From: Silene conica
Lineage: Eukaryota > Streptophyta > Magnoliopsida > Caryophyllales > Caryophyllaceae
NCBI GenBank assembly: GCA_029255685.2
Contig: CM055320.2
Span: 14,494,614-14,558,613 of the forward strand
Reading direction: 5' to 3'
DNA: 64,000 bases
The notes beneath the pieces are model-generated. The model was not told the origin of the DNA, did no database searches, and was given only the letters and a program-made list of their open reading frames with translations. Positions 23,007 through 35,007 of the stretch are shown here, one piece after another. A program made the position numbers and the translations under genes. Every line of letters starts with the position of its first letter. Within the stretch, counting starts at the first letter, position 1.

Positions 23007-23897
23007 CTAGTTTTAAACCCGTGCAAATTGCACGGGTATATTTTTAGAAAAAATGTGGTGGATAATTAATATTATCGAATAGTGTCAATAATACGTAAAT
23101 ATTTTGCATTCAATTTCTATTATATTGATAATACGTTAAAATGTATGTTTTAAATAAAACTTAGCACATTAAATTGAGTACCCAAAAATGTAAATATTAC
23201 TATAAAATCAAAACAGTTGTTCAAATGAATAACGATTACATTATCCTTCAACAAAACATAAATTACGCCATTTATGATTTAAATAAAAATGTTTGTAATG
23301 TTTCAAAATCTACGATTTTGGGCATTTATTTAGAAAACGTAGTATATTAAGCTGTTATTGTGCAGGAAAATCATCAAATATTATGCGGGATCCACCTGAG
23401 TGAATTAAAAAAAAATTACGCCATTAACTCATAATCAGATTATAATTTGCGTGGAGGAGTTTATAATTTTTATTACGCCATTAACTCATAATCGGATTAT
23501 AATTTGCGTGGAGGAGTTTATAATTTCTTTTTCCTGATTGTATATTAATATTACGTTATTTTAATCTTGTTTAAAATTTTGTATGTTCGGTTTTTTATTG
23601 TTGTAAATTGTTATTAATTATAATATTCTAATCATCTAAATAAATTGTGGTCTAATTATCACAATGTCTATTTCTAATTAATTGATTTATATAAAAAAAA
23701 CTCGAAATGTTTCGTAATCTACGATTTTAGACATTTATTTGGAATACGTAGAATATTAGGCGGTTACTGTGCAGGAAAATCATAAAGTATTGTGCGGGAC
23801 CCACCTGAGTGAATTAAAAAAAAAAAATTTAAAACTTGGATGAATGACGTGGCGCAACCACATCCTGATAAATGTTTCAGAATTTATATAGATAAGA
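23007..23897 (-). mobile_element. Helitron (non-autonomous), internally deleted copy
   Basis: It has the same ends as 14894-15998: a CTAG plus acccgtgcaaattgcacggg hairpin on one side, atatagataaga on the other, and A/T host bases. It is 891 bp. It matches that copy closely along its length, including the 58-bp tandem duplication (about 23415-23525), but lacks the helicase segment, so one is an internal deletion or insertion variant of the other. Confidence 0.88.
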
Positions 23898-26407
23898 TGT
23901 GGGGTCAATAATTATATTTAGTATGTGTTTAACCCTTATTTTCAAATGTTTTTCCATCAAAGAAACAGGTTAAATACTACTTTTTTTAAAACCTAAAAAC
24001 TAATTTTATTAAATTTAAATTGTAAAATTGACCCCTAGAAACAGAGGTAGCAAATTGGTACTTCTGTTTCTATTTTTACGTTGCTCATTTGTTATTTGAG
24101 CGCCAAAACCCAAAATAAATACAGCTAAATACCAATTTCAAGATTTTTTTTATCTCTTTTGTATATCTATATATAATTAGGTCAAACATTTTGGCGAAAT
24201 AGCATCAATTCTATCAAGAAATGGTTTTATAAAAACTCCTTTATAAAACTAAAAATTCTTTTTCATAAACAAGGTCAAACATGCTCTTAATCTGCTAAAG
24301 TTTCCGAATGCTAGTGCAAATGAGCAACTTTCATATAGAGAGGAAACTAAAACTCCGTTTAAAAAGGGATAAAGATAAAGAAACTAAAAATGGTGTTAAT
24401 ATGGAGTGAGGTAGTCGGAAAATGGAGGCACAAAATTTAATAAGTCGCCCTTGTGATGGGTTAAATACTACTTTTGTGAATAGATAAGATAAAATATATT
24501 GATATTCCCTAAGCACCCTCATCTTGTCTTATCTAGCCATATAGATAGTATTTAACCCGTTACAAGTTTACGGCGAATATATTCGTCACGAATAAGAATT
24601 TGTGCACAAAATTACCTCTAAGAGTTACCTGGAGTAATAGTGAGAGTTATTCTGACAAAGGAGCACAAAATTGATAGGTAACAAGATATAGATCGGGAAT
24701 TATTGGCATTCATGGGTGTCATGTGTTGGTTCGTATGCTACTCTTGTTTCATGAAAATGAATCTCTTGATTGCCCCTTTCATGGGACCATTTCTGCCTAC
24801 TTTCCATTGCCTATATAGTACACCATACATTTCTTACAATTGTGACAATTCACTAACAAAACAATTCCATGCTTCCTTCATTGCCTTTTAGTATTAGCCG
24901 ATCGATACTTGTGATCGATTCTCATACGTGACGTAAGATCAAAATCGTAACTATAATTTCCTTTGTAATAAAACAAACTCTTTAAATAAAGTTTCTTTGA
25001 TAGTAATGCCTTTTATGATCAAAGTTTGATTAATTATAAAAATTATCCGAGTTTGAACCATCAAAACATTTTGTTTAAATGATTTTAATTTGTTAGTCTG
25101 TTACATAGATACTCCATCTGTAATATCATAAAAGTTTTTGATCCGTTATTTTCGCAGTACAATTTTCACTCATTACAATATTTTTTACCCATTAATTTCC
25201 ATTTGTATACACCTTTCCTTCAAAACTCTCTAAACCTAATTTTCTCAAATACAAACAATACAACCTCTTTAATTAATCACAATTTGTCAATTATACTTAT
25301 TATAATTTGATCCTAACATGTTTCTAATTCTAATTTGTTAATTGTATAATTATGGATTAAATTAATGTATTTTATTTATTTTTGTTATTTAATTATCGAT
25401 TTGAGGGATTTGTCGCTAGGTTGTGGTTGGCTGGCGGCATAGGTGAAAAACAGCGGGAATGAGAGGTGCAGGTGGAGGACGGTCGATAATAGGCGGCGCA
25501 GGAAGGTAGCACGGACGGAGGGGTTGCAAAGGGCATGGTTGAGGTGGTGAAAATGCAATGATAATAATAGGGGTGATAAACATTCATTGGGCGATGATGT
25601 TGGCATGACAACGACGGCGAAATAGGTGGGGGTGGAAGGCATAGAGGGAGGCGAAATGGTGGCTGGGGAATAGGATCGTAGGTGTTGGTGGTCATGCACA
25701 TGAGACTAAGAGTTAATGTCATGAATGCAGCACACTTACTTTTTTTTGGATGTACTCCGTAGTACACAATGGGAAATGAAACAGTTAAATTGGAAAAGAT
25801 ATACTGTATTAAGTAAAAATTATACTACGCAAATCAATCAACCCTATAACTATTATTTATAATTTTATCGTCTCCACCTTAAATTCTAAGAGTCTTATCT
25901 TGTTCCTACAAAGAAAATTTGGAAATTGTTTCATCTTTCAATGAATAGTATGTACGTCAATCATTTAGGTCATATTTTTCCAGGTTTTATTTCAGCTCAT
26001 TTTAGGTTATCTCAATTGAAGTACATTCAGTTCAACTCATTTTCTTCACAAATTAACTCTTACTTGTGCTCCATTCCGTTCAGTTTGATTCAATTTAACT
26101 CGACTCTATTTAGTTTAATTCAGTTCACTCCCGTCAATAAAAGTCGATCTCCATTTTGCATTGGTGAGAGTTGTTTTTTAGTCCTTAATTTCAAGGTTTA
26201 ATTTTCATGACGACATTCTAGGGTTTTGTTTCATTGTATAGTTATTGTATAGAACACGAGTTGTTCGTTAATTGTCTGTTGCTCGTTTTTAAGATATTTG
26301 TCAACGATCTTTAAAAGAGGTAAATTATTATTTTTTTTATAATAAACCAAACAAAAGATCCCCTTAAAAGTTGTATAAAGGATGTGCCCAATTGTTGGAT
26401 TTTGAGA
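23898..26407. other. Intergenic region without recognised gene
   Basis: There is no conserved protein motif. 24803-24830 holds a TATA-like ctatatagta. 25400-25700 is G-rich on the plus strand (ggcgg, ggtgg) and produces 104- and 124-residue low-complexity minus-strand frames with no family resemblance. 25960-26130 has degenerate ttcagttcaatt-type repeats, also seen around 22320-22385 and 41690-41880. Confidence 0.4.
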
Positions 26408-27060
26408 TTTTTTTTTTTGAAAGAAAATCACTCCATTAATAAATAGTCATACGACATCTACAATATATGTGTAATTTGACTGAATACAACTCGACTAAAA
26501 TCAAATAAAATAAAATCTTGTTCAAAGAAAGATCTGTAAACTTGAATTGGTTCAAAGCACGTCCTCTATCATATCGCCGCAAACAACTTTTCACAAGAGG
26601 ATCGTAGGATCTTGAGCCTTGACGAGAGACGATTTCATCTGACCAAATTAATTGTAACCAACAAATCGACAACATATGTAATACCATATAACGATTTGTT
26701 ACGAAACCGATATTCTGCATCTTCACCATATAAGAAACGACCAAGACGCTCATATCTATATTACCAATAGAACTAAAACCTTGAATAACAAGGACAGAAA
26801 AGACTCCGAAAATAAAGACCAACGAAAAACCTTGAATAACAAGGACTGAAAAGACTCCGAAAATAGAGACAAACGAACGGATCTCACCAAAAGGGAGACT
26901 TTTATTGATTAATTCGTAGGGTTTCATAGTAAAATTGATAAATAAAGTTTTATGGGGGCTTACCATCGATTAAAAGTCGATGGAAGCCCCAGATTTAATT
27001 GATGGAGACTAGAGTTTTTTAGGGAGAAGAAAGAGAGGCTATAATTTTTTTAGAGAGAAG
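26408..27060 (-). repeat. Retroposon-like dispersed repeat, copy 1
   Basis: On the minus strand it ends ttaatggagtgattttc and a poly(A)-like tail (the T run at 26410-26420). The order of segments matches 43068-43660: a ggggcttccatcgac/gggggctgcc head, a short tandem block, a cttttcacaagagg-containing middle and the same tail. A poly(A) end without LTRs suggests a non-LTR retroposon, probably non-autonomous. An open frame of 176 codons across it has no known domain. The tandem block here contains aaccttgaataacaaggac twice (about 26780-26845). Confidence 0.5.
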
Positions 27061-27153
27061 AAAGAGAGAGATTTGGATTTTGAGATCCTTAGTTTACAAA
27101 AGAATTCTTTTTCTTAGATTTCTATTAGATTTATTTTCATATATATATGAGGC

Positions 27154-28030
27154 GGGATCCGGTGAGTCCACCTAAATATTTGAGTCCATGAGTCCATTTA
27201 GAGTATTACAAGTTGTATTAAAAAATATCACGTTATTTTTACAATACAAAATCTACAATATCACAACCTTTTCAATACAATATCTTAGGAAACAATATCA
27301 CGCACTATATACAACAATATCACGAAATTTTTTCTAGAACTTTTTTTACCGAAATTTTTTTTTTCAATTTTTTTTCTCGAACTTTTTTTCCGAAATATTT
27401 TTTCCTCGATTTTTTTTTTCAGAATTTTTTTGTGATATTATTTTGAAGAACCGGTGATATTGTATTGAGTAACTTGTGATATTGTAATGAAAAAAAATCG
27501 AAAAAAAATTTCGAGAAAAAACGCCTTTTCTTAAACAATATCACGCACTATATTAAACAATATCACGGAAATTTTTCAAAAACTTTTTTTCCCGGAAATA
27601 TTTTTTTCAATTTTTTTTTTTCAATTTTTTCTCTCGAATTTTTTTTCCCGAAATATTTTTTTTCTCGAATTTTTTTTTGTGATATTATTTTGAAGAACCG
27701 GTGATATTGTATTGAGTAACTTGTGATATTGTAATGAAAAAAATTTGGAGAAAAAAAAAACTTCGAGAAAAAACGCCTTTTTATTTTAAAAAAAAACGTG
27801 TTTATTTTAAAAAAAAGTGCATACTAAAAAAGGGAATTTTTTTAATAAAGAAAATATCATTTTAAAAAAAAAGGCAGAAAAAGGAAAAAAAAAAAAGTAA
27901 TATTGAAAAACAAAAAGCAAAAAAAGGAAAAAAATTTGATATTGGAAAAACGTGATACTTTTTTATATAACTTGTGATATCATTGTTAGACTCATGAACT
28001 CAAATATTTAGGGTGGACCCATGCGATCCC
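27154..28030. mobile_element. Terminal-inverted-repeat element of unknown family
   Basis: The ends gggatccggtgagtccacc (27154) and gggtggacccatgcgatccc (to 28030) are inverted, continuing through ctaaatatttgagt, for about 45 bp. Inside, a block of roughly 245 bp (aacaatatcacgcactat ... gtgatattgtaatg) is duplicated in tandem (about 27290-27530 and 27534-27780). The interior is dominated by A and T homopolymers. No target duplication was identified. Confidence 0.55.
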
Positions 28031-28949
28031 AACTCTCTCTCTCTATATATATATCCTTTCAATTGTTGTAATGTTATTAATGAATTGTTCTTGTCTTTAT
28101 ATATATCACCAATTTTGTAAGTTTTGAGCACTATAATAAAATTTTGAGTTTTGCTTTAAAGTTTGTGAGTTCATTAACTAAAACATTAAGCTCGAAAAAA
28201 TTACAATATAACTCTCAAAAACGTTACATATAAGCTCAGTTAAATTTGAATAATGTCAGCAAAAAATTAAAATGCTTCATATAAACTTTACAAAACTAAA
28301 AAAATACACATAAACTCAATAACAAATGATCCCTGAGGTACTATATTTGATGTATGTTCCTATTTCTCTCAATCAGCTTATTCCTCACATGTTATCTCAT
28401 GTAATTTTTTCATCGGACAATCTCTTTTTTTTTTCAAATTTATCTCTTGGACGAAATTCCATTTTTATTCTATTTCCCCAATAGAACATGGTCTTATGAG
28501 TTTTGATATATATCATCACGAGTTAAAAGGATTAGATAGATATAAGTGAGGGGTAATCCATCTATTTATATAATCTATATGACTAATTAAAGGTAAAATT
28601 ATTGTTAGTTTTGAGACGAGATTTTGAATCTTGAGATAAGACTCACTCAAATCTATCGATAATCTACCCTAATTTTGTCAAAGTTTTAAGTTGAGTTTTG
28701 TAAGTCCAAAACTCAACTTAAAATTTTAGATGAGTCTTGAACCCTCTTTGAATAGAAATTATCGAATGAGTGGATCTTATATGTTATTTCTTTACTTTGA
28801 AAAAAAGAAGTGAAGTGAAAAAGTAGGATTTAAGGCGAGTCTGACGGATAATGTATAAAGTCTGAGATGAGTCTGAAACGAGTCTGAGTAATAAACAAAT
28901 ACTCCTACTAGAGGTTAGTGAAAAGTTGATCTGGCATAGTCTTAGAACT
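28031..28949. other. Intergenic, with a short perfect hairpin
   Basis: At 28682-28724 aagttttaagttgagttttg and its complement flank a 6-base loop. It may be the centre of a decayed MITE. Otherwise nothing was recognised. Confidence 0.45.
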
Positions 28950-29225
28950 TGAGACAGTTTGACAGATAATTTTACCCTAATAATGTTCCAAATCTTCATT
29001 GATACCTCCTAAACTTAATAAAACCTCTCAAAATACCCAAAATGCACTAAGTTGCCTCGTTTAAACGACTATTGTATGGATTAAGATTTGAGAGAGTTTG
29101 ATGAATAATTTTACCCTATTAATTTTCCAAATCTTCATTGATAGTTTGATACCTCCTAAACTTAATAAAACCTCTCAAATACCCAAAATACACTAAGTTG
29201 CCTCTTTTAAACGATTATTGTATGC
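28950..29225. repeat. Tandem duplication of ~135 bp
   Basis: The segment running from agtttgacagataatttta to ttaaacgactattgtatg (about 28956-29078) is repeated at about 29095-29224. The second copy has a 9-bp insertion (agtttgata) and a few substitutions. Confidence 0.7.
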
Positions 29226-30606
29226 ATTTTTTATTGATCTTTTGCAATAATTTATCATCCATTAACATAAATATCATTTACTTAACCGTAAATATATTTT
29301 CCTTACAAAAGTTAAGTGTTTGAAAACTCGACTTTTAGTATTTTGGGCATTTTAAGTACTATTTACTAACTTTAGGGATATCATAAAGATTTTCTTAAAG
29401 ACAAGGAGCATCAAGTAAAATTCGAAAAAATATAGGTGTAGCACGTAGAAAAACCCTTTATTATTTCAATAATTTTATTTGCAAAGTAAGCAACTTCTCA
29501 CACGCACCAGAATATATAAGCTAAAATTTTTGATAAGTTGAGTGCCAAATAAAGCTTAGAGCTAGTTTAGTTTGTCTTAAAGATTAAGAATTTTAGAATA
29601 CTGTATATAGATTGGAAAATGAGATGGCATCATCAGATGATATCCAATTTCGGCGCCACCGATAGTATTTTAGTAATTTATTGGTATTTTAATCATTTTT
29701 TCAATCTTAATTATTATAGATAAATGAGTACAAAATGGAAAAATACATTTATATATCTCGTTCAAGTAACTTTGGTGCAACCTATTTCGGTTCACACCGT
29801 TCCGACCACCCGCCGCCATGTCATCCTCAACGGCTATCCATATACGCTCAAATAGAACTAAAAGAATTTCTTCTGAATTACAGATCAACAAATTGAAGAT
29901 GATGTAACCTTTACCCATAATCAATTAAAATTTAAATGTCATGTTGTTACTTGAATATATATGTGTGACTGTGTGAGTTAATGAATAATTTGCAATAAAA
30001 TCTCAAAATATAGACAATGAGACAAATTCATTTATATTGGGTGAACAATGTTTTGCCCGTGTTTCATACCATGATTTGTTAAATACAGTAATAAGTATTA
30101 GTCACTAAATTACAACCGTTCAAAATTTGTGAAAAATTGAAGACTAAATTATCAGTTTCTTATTTTTATACTAAGGTAACGCCGAATTTCAACGTTACCG
30201 GATAACACCCTCTCAGTTTCCATATAAATTATATAATTAAATTTCCACAAAAACGAAACTAGAGATTCAATTCACAAACAGAACTTTACCCACAGGGGCC
30301 GGAGAAAAAATAGTGAAAAATATGATACAAAAAAAAGTGAGCATATAGTAATAATATTCATATCAATTTAAAGTGATTTTTATGTATATAAATACTCCGT
30401 ATAAAAGTATTAGTAAATGATATTGAGCTTAATAGAGTCCTTATGTCACGTGATAATAAATAACAAGCTTCCTTACGCGTTCAAGTTATCACTTAAAGCT
30501 TTAAAATGAGTTTAATTGACGGAAAATAAAGTTTAGGGGTACGCGTAGTGATAATGAGAACAATTAGGGGTACCATGTGTGTTTTAAAAAGTGTAGGGGT
30601 ATCATG
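29226..30606. other. Intergenic stretch
   Basis: No gene or repeat boundary was recognised. Near 30530-30606 gtttaggggtac/ttaggggtacc motifs recur on both sides of the following MITE, so the MITE split an older repeat. Confidence 0.45.
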
Positions 30607-30608
30607 TA

Positions 30609-30866
30609 CTTCCTCCGTTCGAATCCACATTGCATGTTTCTATTTTGTACACTATTCACAAGTGAACATTTAATCTCAATTTTCTCCTAATACGTAAGAG
30701 AAAACTTTTTCATGTGGGGTCTTGTTTGATTCGTCTTTACGAGTCCATTGAAAATATCTAACTTTTATAATTTTTGCAACTACGGAGCTAAAGATATTTA
30801 AAATGTAAAACCTGCGTTGGCAAACGTGAAAAAGCAAACATGCAGTGTGGATTCGAACGGAGGAAG
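30609..30866. mobile_element. Stowaway-type MITE, near-intact ends
   Basis: cttcctccgttcgaatccac and its inverse gtggattcgaacggaggaag are perfect terminal repeats, flanked by TA (30607-30608 and 30867-30868). This is the best-preserved copy of the family also at 5919-6191. Confidence 0.85.
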
Positions 30867-30909
30867 TAGAAAGTCAATAAATTGAGGGGTACCATATAGA
30901 ATATCCCTT

Positions 30910-31105
30910 TAAACTATCATTGGATCCGTCACAAGTTAAGGACGGATAATGCCCTTTTCAAAAAACACGAGTGACACTATCCTTGAGATGTTTCATTTCC
31001 TCACTTGTCCTCTCATTTTATTTGTCGTGAGAGAAACACTATTCGTTTTCAGCTTGTGCCGGATATTGTCCGTAAGTCCGTCACAAACAAGACGATTTGT
31101 TCGAT
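30910..31105. mobile_element. MITE-like element, gtgacgg family
   Basis: atccgtcacaag and gtccgtcacaaacaag are related ends. The interior shares ctcatttt..gtgagagaaacactat and cagcttgt motifs with 42640-42745 and, more distantly, with 41461-41640. Ends are approximate. Confidence 0.45.
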
Positions 31106-32697
31106 GAAGGATTTACAATAATATTGCATTGAAATTCACTAAAAAGGATAAAAATGAATTAGCACTTTAATTTCTCATAATATATTTTGTGATACTTTTT
31201 TAATTAGGTTTTTAATAAGTATCTTAAGAACATAAAGTATGGTACAAAAATCGAAAAACAAATAAATAATGGTTTTCTTTAAAATGTGCCATAAGTGTCT
31301 AAGACACATGTTAAAAATATTTAAATAGAAAGTTCGACGGTAAATATAATATTGAAATTTAAAAAGGTCTATATTATTACAATTTTCCATAATATTTTAT
31401 AGTAAACTTTAAATCTAATTTTTTTTAACATATTTCCTAGGGACACACAAATAGATTATACATCCATATATATCAGTATCGTACCTCTAATACAAATCTA
31501 ATTGAGCTTATACGTAATTTTTTTGAGCTTTTAACAATTTTTTCTTGCCCTATAATTTTTTGTGTTAAATTAAAATCTTTAGGTTTTTTATTTATTATTT
31601 TTGAATTTCAATATAATGTTTTGATTTACAATTTTTTTTATAAAGACGATCAGGTTCTTTTCAATTTAAAGCTCATAAAATATATATATATATATATATA
31701 TATAAGCTCAAATACTTTGTTATAAAACTCAAAATCTATACTATTAGATGTATACATATGGTTGTATAATACTCTAATGGTTAATGACATATTTTAGAAA
31801 AAGGGACAAAAAAAAAGATAACAACATTTATACTACATTTCATTATTATATCTATTTTGTATAGATATTGTAAAGATAAAGGAAATACTTATATTTTGAT
31901 TGGTATGGCCCATGGATTTTCTTACAAGGTAAAAATGTAAATATTACCAAAAGACAACAAAGAAATTCTTATCATTATCAGTTCATCATTATCATCGTCT
32001 ATTCATCTCAACTCCTATCTTTTTGACAAAAGGAAAAGATTGGGAATCTTCTCCTTGCATCAGAGGTAAAGAAAATAAATAAAACAAACACTAAATTTCG
32101 CATTTTCCCAACAAAAATGCAGATAAAATAGATCGTTCAACAACTCTAATGAATGTGAATTCTTCTGAAAATAGCAGTCAAAACATGTGGTGTACGTGCT
32201 GCATTATGTAATTGGAAATGAGATTGCGATACCTAGTGGTACCCTGTCTCGGTACTACCTTTTCACATTTAACATCTTGCCATGTTTGGTTCATGGAATG
32301 ATCCACCCGGGCTTCTCAGACTCGGTACCACCCAGTACTCGTAGCGGCCTATTAATTGAAAATACGATTTACTGAATTGTTTGGTGCTGAATTTTTTTCC
32401 ATTAGTAAAGGTACAACAATGAGAAAAATTTAAATAAACCATGTAAATTCTAAAACTATATTCTGTTTAAAAACTGGTTTACGGTGTTTTTGCAGAAAAT
32501 TTATCCATAAATACACAAAAAGGCTGAAATGAAACCATCTTAATTATGAGATCGTCCCATATGAGAATCTGTCAAAGAAAAAGCTAGAAAATAGGTGATT
32601 TCAAGAATTGTATGTAAATTGGAAACAAAAATCATTTATCGACTCACCAGATGACTTGAGACGGTTTCATTTGATCATCTTCAATAATAAAGTAACA
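31106..32697. other. Unannotated stretch downstream of MIR396
   Basis: No protein motif is visible. A TA microsatellite lies at about 31680-31704. From about 31900 to 32690 few repeat-like sequences appear, so part of this may be the 3' end of the primary MIR396 transcript. Short frames (for example the 62-codon one at 32187) have no family resemblance. Confidence 0.4.
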
Positions 32698-32719
32698 CAA
32701 GCCCTGAAAAATGCCATGT

Positions 32720-32740
32720 TTTCCCACAGCTTTCTTGAAC
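32720..32740 (-). ncRNA. miR396-3p (star) segment
   Basis: This 21-nt segment lies on the 3' arm of the hairpin and pairs with the mature arm, leaving a 2-nt-type offset. It ends GTGGGAAA as in known miR396-3p sequences. Confidence 0.8.
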
Positions 32741-32835
32741 TTTCCATGACAAATTGAGCAAATTCTTTAATTTTGCATCTTATATCGTCGTCATTATAAT
32801 TATTGTTACATAAAAACTGTAACAATTAGAAGGGA

Positions 32836-32856
32836 AAGTTCAAGAAAGCTGTGGAA
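32836..32856 (-). ncRNA. Mature miR396 (5p) segment
   Basis: This 21-nt segment on the 5' arm starts with U and is identical, to my knowledge, to the conserved miR396b-type mature sequence. Confidence 0.88.
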
Positions 32857-33093
32857 AAGCATGACAGGACTTGCTTCTCTTCAAGCTTGCTCAAAATGCA
32901 TGCTTCGGACAATTCTGTAAGACGGTTTTACAATATCTTACGGAGCGAGAACAGTTTGATAAGAGAACTTAGGAACATTTTGAGAGTATGAATAAAGGAA
33001 AGAAGAGAAGATGATTGATTAATGGGAAAGATGTGAGAAAGATGAATGAAAATAAGTTAAGGACCACTCTAGCAATATGGTATGTGAAGCAGC

Positions 33094-33099
33094 TTTATA
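33094..33099 (-). promoter_or_regulatory. Possible TATA box of the MIR396 gene
   Basis: On the minus strand ctcTATAAAgctgc lies about 220 bp upstream of the MIR396 stem. It is a good pol II TATA context and the only strong one seen in the nearby upstream sequence. The placement is inferred. Confidence 0.4.
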
Positions 33100-33231
33100 G
33101 AGATGATATTGATTTGAGAAGAGCGGAAAAGTTTAATTTAAAGGATGGAAAAATGAATTATTAGTTTCTCAATATTACTTTTTATTTATTTATTGTATAA
33201 CTATTTGACTTATCAGCTCTTTAAAACAATA

Positions 33232-33541
33232 AGGGGTTGTTTGGTTACCTTCCAAAATCACGGGAATTGGAAAATCATGGGAAGTGGGAAAATCATGGGA
33301 AGTGGGAAAATGAAGTCTTGTTTGGTTGCCTAATTCATGGGAATTAGAACTTCCTAGGAAACTCTAATTCCTACATAATGTAGGAAGTCACTTACCTAGC
33401 CCCCTCTAGGTAAGTGGAAGTTCCCGCATGAATTAAAGTTCCTACGTTCAACCAAACAACAATTTCATAATTCACGTGATTTTCAAGTTCATATGAATTT
33501 AATATTCCCGGGAATTTTATCTTCCCATGTCGAACCCCTCT
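33232..33541. mobile_element. MITE-like element with ggggttgtttggtt end
   Basis: The left end aaggggttgtttggttacc and the right end gaacccctctt are weakly inverted, and the inside repeats catgggaagtgggaaaat. It is related in style to 43788-44037. No clear TSD was found. Its position about 130 bp upstream of the putative MIR396 TATA box may affect the promoter region. Confidence 0.45.
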
Positions 33542-33911
33542 TGCGTACTATTTTTGTAGATGTACATTTTCTTAGCACGTAACTTTTGGTATGTATAACG
33601 TTTTCGCGATAAAACCTATTGTAAAAACGAGTAACAAGTTAACAACTATAGATCTCGATATCGTTACTATGAAAAGTGGTAATTGAGAAAAGTTTTTTTA
33701 CTATAATTATTTAGGTAAAATATCACTTGATTTTATAATAAAATTCAAATAAAATGGTTTTATAACATAGTACAAACCCTCTTTTTTTACCGTGGACTTT
33801 AGATACATTTTATAAAATTACATATGTACATACCAATTTTTTATTTTTGATATTTAATTATTATATGTTTCATTAGTATTATTTAAAAATAATTATCAAT
33901 AGTTATTATGA
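33542..33911. other. Intergenic A+T-rich stretch
   Basis: Nothing recognised. Confidence 0.5.
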
Positions 33912-33920
33912 TAATATTTT

Positions 33921-34998
33921 GGGTTATTACATGAGAATAATCTATCATATATATGTCCTCTCAGATTAATCCATCGTCGTCTTTAATTGAGAATAATCTC
34001 ATCTTTGACCTCATTTAACTTGTAGTGAACTGAGCCAATAATTGACATGTTAATATCGGTTTTCCAACAAGTCATTTTTTTTTCTTTTCTAGTTCTTCTT
34101 TATGCTTTCTTCATCCTCATCCTCATGTATAACAATATATCCTTCTATTTTAATCAACAAACCGAAAACAAATAATCCCCCAAAATTAAAGAAACACAAA
34201 TTGATTAAGAAACCCAAAGGTAGGAGACAAAACAATTGATTTAATCATCAACAGCCTCAAGTAATCAGCCCACCATCTTTAATTGATTTTAATTTTAACA
34301 AACTCAATCGATTTTTTGGAGGGCGAACCCAATAATCGTTTAAGTTTACCCAAGTTATTTGCAGTTTATCCGCAAAACCAAAGCAATTGAAAATCTAGCT
34401 TTAAAACCCAGATATTTGGGTGGTTTTATTATCAACAAACCCAAAAATAATGGAGTGGAGTGGTGTAAGGTGTCGATTAAAATAGTGATATTCATGTTTG
34501 ATAAAAATGGATGCAGATTGATGAGAAGCAAAATGAGAGTTAAAACAGATCCGTTCGTTGTCTCGTGTCAAGCCTTACAGCTCCTAAAATCCGGTTTTCC
34601 AACTTTTTTTAAGGGTTTGGTGAACCCAGATTGTAGTGGGTGTAGAGTAAAATTGGGTGGTTAAATTATATTGGGTGTTGTTTGATGAAATATTGATTGT
34701 AGTGCTGATCGATATATAGTGAATGGTAGTGTATAATAACACCTTGGAATGTTATTGATGTTAATGGAGGAAGAAGTGGTGAAGAAATGGTGTTAATGGA
34801 GGATGAGGTATGAAGACGTGCTAAGAAAGACGGTGGAAAATAGTTTAAGAGGAAAGCTAACCGGTTTTACAGGTATCCCGTCCAAGAGATCAATATAAGT
34901 TAAATGAGGTCAAAGATGAGATTATTCTCAGTTAAACACGAGGATGAATTAATCTGAGAAGAGAGGACATATGATGGATTATTCTCATGAAATAACCT
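33921..34998. mobile_element. Non-autonomous Mutator-like element with 9-bp TSD
   Basis: Terminal inverted repeats of about 100 bp (gggttattacatgagaat ... cctcatttaactt and inverse) are bounded by the perfect 9-bp duplication taatatttt at 33912-33920 and 34999-35007. The interior (about 34030-34880) has higher G+C than the flanks and one 101-codon plus-strand frame (34359-34664) without a known domain. It could be a captured host fragment (Pack-MULE), but no source gene is recognisable. Confidence 0.88.
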
Positions 34999-35007
34999 TA
35001 ATATTTT

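Larger units (their letters stand above)
32698..32873 (-). ncRNA. MIR396: MIR396 microRNA precursor
   Basis: The minus strand folds into a long stem. The 5' arm at 32856-32836 carries 21 nt beginning TTCCACAGC and ending CTTGAACTT, which matches the mature miR396b-type sequence as I know it. The 3' arm at 32740-32720 reads GTTCAAG...GTGGGAAA, the usual miR396-3p type. The arms pair almost fully, with flanking stem continuing through AAGTCCTG/CAGGGCTT at 32873-32866 and 32706-32699, around a terminal loop of roughly 80-90 nt. The plus strand also folds, but its 5' arm has a mismatch (TCCCACAGC), so the gene is on the minus strand. In plants miR396 represses GROWTH-REGULATING FACTOR mRNAs that control leaf cell proliferation. 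Expression cannot be judged here. Confidence 0.92.

Noticed and set aside
25385..25767. Minus-strand frames of 104 and 124 codons
   Set aside because: Low-complexity Pro/Ser/His-rich translation of a G-rich stretch. Two frames overlap and no family motif is present.
32698..32873. MIR396 on the plus strand
   Set aside because: The plus-strand 5' arm departs from the conserved mature sequence near its 5' end, whereas the minus-strand arms match both 5p and 3p.
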